Assembly: GCA_942492835.1 (NCBI GenBank)
Contig: OW818645.1
Coordinates: forward strand, 2,914,001-2,978,000
From: GWB2-37-7 sp942492835
GTDB lineage: Bacteria > Bacillota > Clostridia > Lutisporales > Lutisporaceae
Direction of reading: 5' to 3'
DNA length: 64,000 nt
Under the pieces are notes generated by a model that was given only the letters and a program-made list of their open reading frames with translations, made no database searches and was not told where the DNA came from. Made by a program: the position numbers and the translations under genes. This document shows positions 44,212 through 52,840 of the stretch, in pieces; the first letter of the stretch is position 1; each line of letters opens with the position of its first letter.

Positions 44212-44604
44212 TTATTGTATATAATTCGTAGTAACCTTGAGATGCTTTTACTTTGAAGGGTAAAATCGCTGTAAGCTGGGAATGCTGGAGCAGTAAGTTT
44301 AGAAATAGCAAAAACATTAGATGAAGTTGGAATTTTTAAAGGAGCTGGATTAATTTTCTCTTGCAGGTGCTGTACATGATTTTAATTGTCCTGAAAGTGG
44401 AATAGGATATATGTTTTTCCCGATACGGAGATTATGTTCAAATTGAGAAGTTAATGTGGAGATTCCCATTATGATTATTTGCCTGCTAAATATGCAAAAA
44501 TCCAGTTGATATGTTTCCAATAATAAATCATGAACTAGATGGATATGCAACTGTCAAGGAATTCTTGACAGTTGAAAATAGGGTTCTAGATGAAGGAGGG
44601 GAAA
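44212..44604. other. Degenerate intergenic region with a perfect palindrome
   Basis: No intact gene is seen. One frame near 44280-44340 reads AGNAGAVSLEIAKTLDEVGI and looks like a gene remnant, not recognised. AACTGTCAAG (44549-44558) and CTTGACAGTT (44564-44573) form a perfect 10-bp inverted repeat with loop GAATT, possibly a terminator or operator just upstream of the VanZ-like gene. Confidence 0.4.
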
Positions 44605-45608
44605 ATGCGAATTCATGAAATAATTTATTTTTTTAAGACATATTTATTATTTGGTGTTATTGGACTAATTGCAATAGCTTTAGTGTTCGAAGTTGGCAGT
44701 TCATAATTCTTAACATATTTATGTTTGTACCATTCGGATTTCTGCTGCCATTATTACATAAAAGATTTTACAAATTTCATAATACAATGATTGCAGCTCT
44801 GTTATTTACCATGTTTATAGAAGTATTTCAATTAGCAACAGGTATTGGAATCTTTGAACTAGATGATATCTTTAACAATGTTTTAGGTGCTTTAATAGGA
44901 TATGGAATAATAATGGCTTTAATATCAGCTATTAAACCTAATAAAAACAAAGGTTTAAAAATGATTGGTTTTTTATCACCATTACTTATAACTGTTTTAG
45001 TATTTTTGAGCATATTTGTGTATTATGATAATAAAGAATTAGGGAATATTGCTCAGGACTATATTTATAAAGTAAATTTAAAAGATACAAATATAGATAT
45101 GAATAACCCACTAAATGAAAATAAGGATTTAGTTCCAATATACAAGGCTCCTACTTATAATGAAGATGAAGCTATTCAGTGGGCAAATGATTTTTTCAAC
45201 AATATGGGGATTGAAGCTTCAGATTTAGAGATAAATGCCTATAATGACAATGCAATATTTTGGAGAAGAGGGGAACCAACTTACAATATATGGTTTAGTT
45301 ATATTGGTGGAAGATATAGCTTTACTGACTTTTCTCACTTTAACGATGGATTAGAACCTATGAATATTGAAGAGGATTTGCTACTAAATACAATAAATGG
45401 CTATGGAATTAATATTCCTGATGAAGCTAAATTTATTATTGAAGAAAAAGGTAGATATCAATGGAAGGTAGATAAACTTATTAATGGAGATATTCTTATA
45501 GATGGACTCATAACTTGTATTGTTGATTTTCTTCAACATGCTCTTAAAACCATCCAAAATTTCATTCTCAATTTGATTCAGCAAATCGTATTTATTCTTA
45601 TAGTATAG
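44605..45608 (+). pseudogene. VanZ-like membrane protein, probably frameshifted
   Basis: A short frame of 33 codons from ATG 44605 (strong AGGAGGGG site; TYLLFGVIGLIAIALVF) stops at 44704. The VanZ signature (IFMFVPFGFLLPLLHKRF, then FIEVFQLATGIGIFELDDI) lies in another frame from about 44709 to 45608. A frameshift near 44688, and probably a deletion between the first helix and the VanZ core, explains this. VanZ proteins can confer low-level teicoplanin or lipopeptide resistance. The C-terminal 190 residues form an extra-membrane domain not typical of VanZ. The gene might still start at ATG 44721. Confidence 0.6.
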
Positions 45609-45728
45609 ATAGAATGTGGTTCGGCTTACTATGGCTTTCTTGGTTAAAGTCTATATTCTTAGCCAATAGTAGTTACCTTCTCTCTATTTATATTAAAAAA
45701 AGATAGACACTCTCTGCTCATCTGTAAA

Positions 45729-45756
45729 TTGATTAAGCTTGAAGATGTATTATAAT
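45729..45756 (+). promoter_or_regulatory. Promoter of the ABC exporter operon
   Basis: TTGATT (45729-45734), 16 bases, TATAAT (45751-45756), about 140 bases before the first ATPase gene. Confidence 0.6.
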
Positions 45757-45893
45757 AGACATGTGTATACTAAGCAATGATAAATTTACTATGGCTAAAG
45801 AAACTGATTTTTTTAGATTCAATCGTGAAAGAAATTAACCTTAATGATTCATTGGGGAATAAGGTTGTAATTTATATTGAAAGGAGTTCTAAT

Positions 45894-46820
45894 ATGCCTG
45901 TACTACAGATTGAACATTTGACAAAAGACTATGGTCATAATCGTGGGGTATTCGATGTTTCCTTCAGTGTTGAAAAAGGTGAAGTCTATGGATTCTTAGG
46001 GCCGAATGGGGCAGGAAAGACTACTACTATTCGTCATATTATGGGGTTCTCCCGGCCGCAAAAGGGACATACCTATGTAAATGGTATGGACAGTTGGGAA
46101 AGGGCAAGTGATATCCAAAAGAATCTTGGCTATCTTCCTGGCGAGATTGCACTGCCTGAATCGCTGTCTGGAACACAGTTTATTAATATGATGGCAGAAT
46201 TGCGCGACTTAAAAGATATGACACATACAAATTATTTGATTGAAAAATTTGAGCTTGATCTTTCCAGCAGCATGAAACGCATGTCGCTAGGCATGAAACG
46301 AAAACTGGCTATTGTAACTGCTTTTATGCATGATCCTGAGACACTTGTTCTTGATGAGCCTACAAGTGGACTTGATCCTATTATGCAAAACATCTTTATT
46401 AAATTCATCAAAGAAGAAAAGAAAAGAGGTAAAACTATTCTACTGTCAAGCCATATTTTTTCAGAGATAGATGCTACCTGTGACAAGATATCAATAATCA
46501 AAGATGGACTGTTAGTATCAACTTTTGTGGCTGACGAGCTGCGCCATAATGGAAGTAAAACCTTTAAAATTGAATTTAACACCGATGGAGAGTTTGAGAG
46601 TTTCAGGAATGAAATTGAGACACCGAAAAAGCTTAATGTAATAGCTGTAAAGCCACAGAAGAATCAAGCTAGGATTCAAATAGAAGACGCAGATATAAAC
46701 AATTTCATGAATATTATTTCTGATTATGATTTAAAGTATCTTTCTGAAATAAAATTTACATTGGAAGATTATTTTATGAAGTTTTATGACCACAATATAA
46801 ATACTGAAGGATGTGTCTAA
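45894..46820 (+). CDS. ABC exporter ATPase, first paralogue
   Basis: The 308-residue protein has Walker A GPNGAGKTTT, the signature MSLGMKRKLAI, Walker B LVLDEPTSGLD and an H-loop HIFSE, followed by a C-terminal domain of about 80 residues. It drives export with the permease two genes down. The ATG at 45894 is behind AAAGGAG; the frame is open for 39 codons upstream but without a ribosome site. It overlaps or abuts the next ATPase gene, and the two are clear tandem duplicates. Confidence 0.88.
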   Translation: MPVLQIEHLTKDYGHNRGVFDVSFSVEKGEVYGFLGPNGAGKTTTIRHIMGFSRPQKGHTYVNGMDSWERASDIQKNLGYLPGEIALPESLSGTQFINMMAELRDLKDMTHTNYLIEKFELDLSSSMKRMSLGMKRKLAIVTAFMHDPETLVLDEPTSGLDPIMQNIFIKFIKEEKKRGKTILLSSHIFSEIDATCDKISIIKDGLLVSTFVADELRHNGSKTFKIEFNTDGEFESFRNEIETPKKLNVIAVKPQKNQARIQIEDADINNFMNIISDYDLKYLSEIKFTLEDYFMKFYDHNINTEGCV

Positions 46821-47706
46821 GCAAATGCCAATGATTGAAATTAAGAATATGACAAAGGATTATGGACAAGGTAGGGGTGTCTTTGACATCAGCATTTCAA
46901 TAGAAAAGGGAGAGGTATTTGGGTTTGTAGGCACCAATGGGGCAGGAAAAACCACCACAATCCGTCATTTGATGGGGTTTTTAAGACCACAGAGCGGAAG
47001 TGCTTTTATAAATGGAATGGATTGTTGGAAAGATTCCGCTGAAATTAAAAAGTCTGTAGGATATATCCCAGGAGAAATTGCCTTCCCCGATGCTCCTACC
47101 GGAAAGGAATTTTTAAAGAGGCAGGGTGAGTTATTAGGACTTAAAGATATGTCCTATGCGGAAACTATAATAAAAAAGCTTCAGCTTGATCCTAATGCTA
47201 ACCTGAAAAGAATGTCCAAGGGGATGAAACAGAAAACTGCTATTGTTGCTGCTTTTATGGCTGATCCGGAAATTCTGATTCTTGATGAACCCACAACAGG
47301 ACTTGACCCTCTAATGAGAGCAGAATTTGTTGACATTCTGAAAGAAGAAAAGAAAAAAGGCAAGACAGTTTTCATGTCAAGTCACATGTTTGAAGAAGTG
47401 GAAGATACCTGTGACAAGGTCGCACTTATAAAGGATGGAAAGATAATTGCTGTGAAATCCACCAATGAGATTAAACATAACGAAGATAAGGTTTATAAAA
47501 TTGAGTTTAAATCCAAGGAGGATTTCCAGAGATTTTTGTCTGAGAAATTCAACTTTGTAAATAAGAAGGAAAGTCTAAATCAGGTAACCATAAATATTAA
47601 TGACCGAAATATTAATACCCTTACAAAAACATTAAAAGGATATAACCTCAAGTTTATTACTGAGATTAAGTATACCCTTGATAAATACTTCAAGAGCTTA
47701 TATTAA
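46813..47706 (+). CDS. ABC exporter ATPase, second paralogue
   Basis: The 297-residue protein has Walker A GTNGAGKTTT, signature MSKGMKQKTAI and Walker B LILDEPTTGLD, and parallels the first ATPase over its whole length. The GTG at 46813 overlaps the end of the first gene (46820); an ATG at 46825 is the alternative start. AAGGATG lies just before. Probably the two ATPases form a heterodimer on the permease dimer. Confidence 0.88.
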   Translation: MSKQMPMIEIKNMTKDYGQGRGVFDISISIEKGEVFGFVGTNGAGKTTTIRHLMGFLRPQSGSAFINGMDCWKDSAEIKKSVGYIPGEIAFPDAPTGKEFLKRQGELLGLKDMSYAETIIKKLQLDPNANLKRMSKGMKQKTAIVAAFMADPEILILDEPTTGLDPLMRAEFVDILKEEKKKGKTVFMSSHMFEEVEDTCDKVALIKDGKIIAVKSTNEIKHNEDKVYKIEFKSKEDFQRFLSEKFNFVNKKESLNQVTININDRNINTLTKTLKGYNLKFITEIKYTLDKYFKSLY

Positions 47707-47721
47707 AGGAGGAGTAAGTTA

Positions 47722-49095
47722 ATGTTTAATAAAACAATTTTAAAACAGACTATAAAAGCAAATTTTAAGATATGGCTTGTAATAACAGTAGTTTTATGTG
47801 TTTTTAATGCCATACTCATTGGCGTTTTTGATCCAAAGACTATATCCAGTATGACAGATATGGTAAAGGATACACCACTTTCCAATATATTAGGAAACAC
47901 AACTTTTCTCGGCATGCTTTCTCAAACTTTTTATTCAATTCAAGGTGTTATTTTACCACTGATATTTATTATAATCACAGCTAGCAACCTTATTGTTTCA
48001 CAGGTAGACAGAGGTTCCATGGCTTATTTACTGTCAACACCAACAAGAAGAAGTGTGGTTGTAAGAACCCAAGTTGCTTACTTTGTAATATCATTATTTA
48101 TAATGTTTACCATAGTGACAATAGTTGGTCTTATTTCAATTCAGGCTTTCCATGGAAGCGTTTGGGGCAAAGGATATACTGAGGATGTAAAAGCTGGAAG
48201 TCAAGTGCTTAATATGAAAAATGCTGATGTTGCCAATGACCTTACTTTGATTTTAAAGGATAAGGAAGCCTTAAAAGCAGGTGCACAGGCAAGAGGTATT
48301 GATAAAGAAGGATATACTGCTTATCTAAATCTTAAGATTACTGACAATGCTTACAAGGCTGCTGCTGATATTATGGGTGTTGATGTAGATGGAGTGAGCA
48401 AAGACCCATCAGTAATAAAGAATAATGATGAAGCTCTTACAGCCGCCGCACAAGTGATGGGAATGGATAAAGTATATTACAGCGCTTACCTTGATAAGGT
48501 AGTGGCTGAGAAAGCAGCTTTAGCCAAACAGTCAAAGGAAATGCAGGATAAAATACTTAAGGGAATTACAGCAGCATCTGAAGTGTTAGGTGTTAAAGAG
48601 AGTGACCTACTCTCTGATATGGAAAAAATAAAGTCTAATAATGAAGCTCTAAATGTAGCCGTCAATGCATCGGGTATTCCACAGGGAATATTTGTGACAA
48701 TCATCAATAATCAAATAGCCGCTAATGCAGTTGTCGCTGATAAGGGTATAAATTTCAGTGTTCATGACTATCTAATGCTCAATTTGGGTCTATTTCTTTT
48801 AATGTTTGCAACCAGCAGCATCTCCTTTATGTTTTCCTGTATATTCAATTTATCTAAGAACTATATGGCATTAGGTGCAGGAATACCAATTGCTTTCTTT
48901 TTATTTCAAATGATGGGTCAGGTTAGTGATAACCTTAAAGGAATTAAATATCTAACTTTGAATTCACTGTTTGATACACATGCAATATTAAACGGAGGCG
49001 ATTATCTACTTAAATTTATAGCCTTAGCAGTTGTTGGTATTGTGCTTTATACTATAGGAATACGTGTATTTAAAGCGAAGGATTTGCCGCTTTAA
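47722..49095 (+). CDS. ABC-2 type permease with a repeat-bearing insertion
   Basis: The 457-residue protein has three membrane segments near the start (about 17-36, 65-90, 112-137), a long soluble stretch (about 140-345), then three more segments. The soluble part carries three related units: EALKAGAQARGIDKEGYTAY (about 182), EALTAAAQVMGMDKVYYSAY (about 236) and EALNVAVNASGIPQGIFVTI (about 308). It exports an unknown substrate with the two ATPases upstream. The insertion is unusual and may bind the substrate outside the membrane. Start ATG is behind AAAGGAGGAG. Confidence 0.82.
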   Translation: MFNKTILKQTIKANFKIWLVITVVLCVFNAILIGVFDPKTISSMTDMVKDTPLSNILGNTTFLGMLSQTFYSIQGVILPLIFIIITASNLIVSQVDRGSMAYLLSTPTRRSVVVRTQVAYFVISLFIMFTIVTIVGLISIQAFHGSVWGKGYTEDVKAGSQVLNMKNADVANDLTLILKDKEALKAGAQARGIDKEGYTAYLNLKITDNAYKAAADIMGVDVDGVSKDPSVIKNNDEALTAAAQVMGMDKVYYSAYLDKVVAEKAALAKQSKEMQDKILKGITAASEVLGVKESDLLSDMEKIKSNNEALNVAVNASGIPQGIFVTIINNQIAANAVVADKGINFSVHDYLMLNLGLFLLMFATSSISFMFSCIFNLSKNYMALGAGIPIAFFLFQMMGQVSDNLKGIKYLTLNSLFDTHAILNGGDYLLKFIALAVVGIVLYTIGIRVFKAKDLPL

Positions 49096-49105
49096 ATAGA
49101 ATAGG

Positions 49106-49160
49106 ATAGGTGCAGGCACCAAAGTTATCCAGTTACGGTAAATGGATAACTTTGATGGTG
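49106..49160. repeat. REP-like palindrome after the ABC operon
   Basis: ATAGGTGCAGGCACC is followed by AAAGTTATCCA (49121-49131) and its inverse TGGATAACTTT (49143-49153). Its first 30 bases match the repeat at 33499. The 11-bp stem has no T-run, so it may be a mobile palindrome rather than a terminator. Confidence 0.6.
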
Positions 49161-49356
49161 AATAATACAAACTGATAATACTACATGATAAAAAACATCG
49201 AGATTTTATAACTTTCAAATGATATATTTATTACATGGTTGGTGCGCATTAAATCAAATTTTTCCAAGTTCTATCCAAATATTCTATGTGGATAGGGTTT
49301 TACGCTTGCGTATAACTCAAAGATTAAAAGATCGAAAGACTAATAAATTAGTCAGA

Positions 49357-49394
49357 AAAGCCATCCAGCTATAGTAAACAGCATGGATGGCTTT
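49357..49394 (-). terminator. Terminator of the tRNA-Gly transcript
   Basis: AAAGCCATCCA and TGGATGGCTTT form a perfect 11-bp stem (49357-49367 / 49384-49394). It lies downstream of the minus-strand tRNA, and in that orientation is followed by TCTGAC, so the T-run is poor. Confidence 0.5.
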
Positions 49395-49423
49395 AGTATT
49401 TTGTATCAGATTTCTAATTTTTA

Positions 49424-49497
49424 TGGAGCGGGTGAAGGGAATCGAACCCTCGCCATCAGCTTGGGAAGCTGGAGTTCTACCATTGAACTACACCCGC
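49424..49497 (-). tRNA. tRNA-Gly (CCC)
   Basis: On the minus strand the 7-bp acceptor stem GCGGGTG/CACCCGC, D stem GTTC/GAAC, the anticodon loop TTCCCAA (anticodon CCC) and the T arm GGGTTCGATTCCC are all present, and the gene encodes its CCA end. The outer pair of the anticodon stem is a C-A mismatch. It reads GGG glycine codons. Confidence 0.92.
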
Positions 49498-49859
49498 ATA
49501 TTATTCCTATGAATATTACTCAAGATAAAATAGGAATACACCTGACACTAATTATACAGTAAGTTTAGAAAAATTTCAACATACTGGGGTCAGACTTGAA
49601 AAATTTCCTTATTCATACTATGATGATAAATAGGGAGGAAGCTTCATTTTATAAAGACTGAGTAGATAAAATTATAAATGAATATTATCAATAAATTATT
49701 AGAAAAGCAAAAGAATTTACCTATGCTGTTAAAATATAAGGAATTTACTGAATTGGAATGGTAACAGTAGTCTAGAACACACAGAAAATATATTAAGAAA
49801 TACATTTAGAATATCAGGTGGTTAGAAACATTAGATTTGAAAGGATTGAAAATAGAATA

Positions 49860-51053
49860 ATGAATAGAAAAAAGATTATAGCAATATTTTGCGCGATAAT
49901 TGTTGTTATTGCTATATTGACTGCAGTAAAATATTGTGATATTAATAATGGTGAATATGTAACATATAAGAATTTTCACAGTTATGTCGAACAGGGTGAA
50001 GTAGAACATGCCAGCATTGAGAAAGATAAAGTACAGTTTTTCCTGACAATTGATGATAAGACATATTACACAGATAACCCAGACTATGATATGTTTAGAG
50101 AGTTTCTTATGCTGAACGGAGTGGATGTAGAAATACCAGATAGCACAGATGAATTATTGACAAATATTTCAGATGTGATATTTAATGTACTATTTTTCGC
50201 AATCATTATATTTGTGGGATATAAATTAGTATGTTATCGAAAGAATACCTTTAAAATAGTCAGAAAGGGTACGGCAAGATTTTCAGATATTGCAGGTATG
50301 GAAAATCTAAAGAAAGAGATGTTGCAAGCGATCGATATACTGAAAAAACCAGATGAATATGCAACTAAAAGTATCAGACAGCCAAACGGAATATTACTTA
50401 TTGGAGATCCCGGAAATGGAAAAACAATGTTCGCAAGAGCACTTGCAGGGGAAACTGATGTTAATTTCATTGCGACAAAGGCAACTGATTTTCAAAGTGC
50501 CTTGATGTCAGTGGGTCCCAGTAAAATTAAATCATTGTTTAAAAAAGCTCGTGCAAATAAACCATGCATTATCTTTATAGATGAGTTTGATGGAATCGGT
50601 GAGAAAAGAAATTATTCCGGAACAGGTATAGATAAAGAGAACAATAGAATGATTACAGCATTACTAAATGAAATGGATGGTTTTACACATAAAACTGGAG
50701 TTATGGTTATCGCGGCAACTAATAATTATCAATCTCTGGATGAAGCATTGGTGAGAGCTGGAAGGTTTGATAAGAAATTCTTAGTTCCTTTTCCTGATTT
50801 GGATACAAGAAGAAAGCTGATTGAGCTGTATACCAAAAATAAACAATTGGAGTCTGAGACTTTTATAGAAAGAATTGCTGTCAAATTTGAAGGATTGAGT
50901 TGCTCTCAGATAGAAACGATACTTAATGAGACAGCAATTATAGCAGATGGTCAGGGACATGATAAAATAACTGAAAATTTTGTTATGGCTGCAATGCAAA
51001 GAACGTGTAACGCAGATTGTGCAAACGTCAGACATAAGGATGCAAAGAAATAG
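49860..51053 (+). CDS. FtsH-like AAA protein without a peptidase domain
   Basis: The 397-residue protein has a membrane helix at about 4-24, an extracytoplasmic part, a second helix at about 105-125, and an AAA domain with GDPGNGKTMFA, IIFIDEFDGIG and ALVRAGRFD. This is the FtsH layout, but the chain stops after the AAA lid, so the M41 zinc peptidase (HExxH) is missing. It may be an unfoldase or a regulator of FtsH. The ATG at 49860 is chosen because the membrane helix begins there; the AAAGGA site is a little far. Confidence 0.8.
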   Translation: MNRKKIIAIFCAIIVVIAILTAVKYCDINNGEYVTYKNFHSYVEQGEVEHASIEKDKVQFFLTIDDKTYYTDNPDYDMFREFLMLNGVDVEIPDSTDELLTNISDVIFNVLFFAIIIFVGYKLVCYRKNTFKIVRKGTARFSDIAGMENLKKEMLQAIDILKKPDEYATKSIRQPNGILLIGDPGNGKTMFARALAGETDVNFIATKATDFQSALMSVGPSKIKSLFKKARANKPCIIFIDEFDGIGEKRNYSGTGIDKENNRMITALLNEMDGFTHKTGVMVIAATNNYQSLDEALVRAGRFDKKFLVPFPDLDTRRKLIELYTKNKQLESETFIERIAVKFEGLSCSQIETILNETAIIADGQGHDKITENFVMAAMQRTCNADCANVRHKDAKK

Positions 51054-51129
51054 TTGAATGCATTAAATAATGATTTATTATTTCCTTATTTGGGGATACA
51101 ATAGAATAGTAGGATAAGGAGGGAAGAGA

Positions 51130-51573
51130 ATGTTTGAATTGCTTTCCTGGGTACTTAAGTATATTTTTATTATTTTGATCTATCTGTTTATTTTTAAAAT
51201 TATTCGTATGATTTATATGGATATTAATACTATGAACGGTCCTAAACAAGTTCATGGTAGTTTTCCTTATTTAAAGCTTATTAATCGAAGGGATCGCTTG
51301 GAATTTGATATTGATGAAAGCTATGTTTTATATAAGAAAACAACTATTATGGGCCGAGACAAGAAAAATGATATAGTTCTTGGCGATCCCTTCGTTTCAG
51401 GGGAACATGTACGGATTATAGCTGATGAAGGACTTCATTTTTTAGAGGATATAGGAAGTGCTAATGGCACTTATGTAAATGGAGAACAAATTTCTGATGC
51501 GGTTGCTTTAAAGGATGGTGATCGTATTAGCTTAGGTCACGTAGATTTCCTATTTGTGAAGGATCAAAAATGA
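51130..51573 (+). CDS. Membrane-anchored FHA-domain protein
   Basis: The 147-residue protein has one N-terminal membrane helix (about 8-28) and a cytosolic FHA domain (about 65-145) with GRDKKNDIVL, SGEHVRI and GSANGTYVNG, the residues that bind phosphothreonine. It precedes an FtsW/RodA-type and a PBP gene, so it should link Ser/Thr phosphorylation to cell-wall synthesis, as in actinobacterial FhaB-RodA-PbpA clusters. AAGGAGGG is the ribosome site. Confidence 0.85.
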   Translation: MFELLSWVLKYIFIILIYLFIFKIIRMIYMDINTMNGPKQVHGSFPYLKLINRRDRLEFDIDESYVLYKKTTIMGRDKKNDIVLGDPFVSGEHVRIIADEGLHFLEDIGSANGTYVNGEQISDAVALKDGDRISLGHVDFLFVKDQK

Positions 51574-51583
51574 GGTGTTAAAA

Positions 51584-52840
51584 ATGTCTAAACATAATTA
51601 TCGCAGCCCAGTTAACATGATTGTTGCTGTGGATGCGATTGCTTTTAGCTTGCTTTATATTTATAAAAAACCTTTCGATCCTTATCTACTGTTAGTAGGT
51701 GGGCTACTGATCACTTTAATCTATGCCATTAACTTTATTTTAGTGAAAGCTGATTTGGGAGATATATATTTATTTTCTATTGTGGCTATGTTAGCAAGTC
51801 TTGGAGTTATTATGCTCTATCGCTTAGATCCATTCTATGGATTTAAACAAATAGTTTGGTTTGGAGCTGGAAGTTTGCTTTTCTTTATAACTTATTTTGC
51901 CTATCGCAAATGGAATATCTGGGAAAAGCTTATTTATGTTTATCCTGCTGTTTCTTTTGTGCTTTTTTTGTTGACTTTAACAATAGGAACAACTATTAAA
52001 GGTGCAACCAATTGGATTCAGATGGGCGGACATACTTTTCAGCCTTCAGAAATTATTAAAGTATTATTTATCTTTTTTTTAGCCGCTTATTATGCTAATC
52101 CAGAAAAATTAAATTTGAAGATCATGGGAAAAGAGTTAAAAGGTAAGTATATCTGTTGGGTTATTGTTTACCTTCATATGGGATTTTTGGTGCTGCAAAA
52201 AGAATTTGGAGTTATGCTTTTGCTATTCCTTATTTATTTTGCATTTTTGTATGTTTTTGAGGATAAAAGAAGCTTTTTATTTTTAAATTTTGTTCTTGCA
52301 GCGGTTGGAGGATTTTGCACATTTCTTTTAGTACATCATGTGCAAATAAGAATAGAAACCTGGCTCAACCCTTGGGCTGACATTTCTGGTGCAGGTTATC
52401 AGATTACCCAGTCTTTGTTTGCTATTGGTTCAGGAGGCTTCTTCGGAACAGGTCTTGGGCTTGGAAGACCAGATTTTATCCCAGAGGTGCATACGGATTT
52501 TATTTTTTCGGCTATTTGTGAGGAAATGGGGATTTTCGGTGGAATTGCCGTGGTGCTTTTATACTTTATTTTAGTTTATCGGGGGATAAAAATGACCTTA
52601 GCGATTAAGGATTTGTTTCAAAAATGTATAGCTTTTGGGCTAACGGTTATGTTTGGTTTTCAGACCTTTATTATTATCGGAGGAGTTATCAAATTGATTC
52701 CTTTAACGGGGATTACTTTGCCTTTTATCAGTTATGGAGGAAGCTCTATAACCATTAGCTTTATCGCTCTTGGCATATTACAGGCTATTTCAAAAAAATC
52801 TATAGAAGGAGAGGAGGAAAAAGTTTATGAAACAGAATAA
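51584..52840 (+). CDS. SEDS-family peptidoglycan polymerase (FtsW/RodA/SpoVE)
   Basis: The 418-residue protein has about ten membrane segments and the SEDS stretches GATNWIQMGGHTFQPSEIIK and HTDFIFSAICEEMG, plus a late GITLPFISYGGSS. SEDS proteins polymerise glycan from lipid II with a class B PBP. Here the next gene is such a PBP and overlaps by 14 bases. The ATG at 51584 behind GAGGTG is preferred over a GTG at 51575. Confidence 0.9.
   Translation: MSKHNYRSPVNMIVAVDAIAFSLLYIYKKPFDPYLLLVGGLLITLIYAINFILVKADLGDIYLFSIVAMLASLGVIMLYRLDPFYGFKQIVWFGAGSLLFFITYFAYRKWNIWEKLIYVYPAVSFVLFLLTLTIGTTIKGATNWIQMGGHTFQPSEIIKVLFIFFLAAYYANPEKLNLKIMGKELKGKYICWVIVYLHMGFLVLQKEFGVMLLLFLIYFAFLYVFEDKRSFLFLNFVLAAVGGFCTFLLVHHVQIRIETWLNPWADISGAGYQITQSLFAIGSGGFFGTGLGLGRPDFIPEVHTDFIFSAICEEMGIFGGIAVVLLYFILVYRGIKMTLAIKDLFQKCIAFGLTVMFGFQTFIIIGGVIKLIPLTGITLPFISYGGSSITISFIALGILQAISKKSIEGEEEKVYETE

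Noticed and set aside
49584..49780. Remnant beginning ACTGGGGTCAGACTTG, possibly another mobile-element end
   Set aside because: The phrase resembles ends of other REP-type elements, but no second end or gene is visible.
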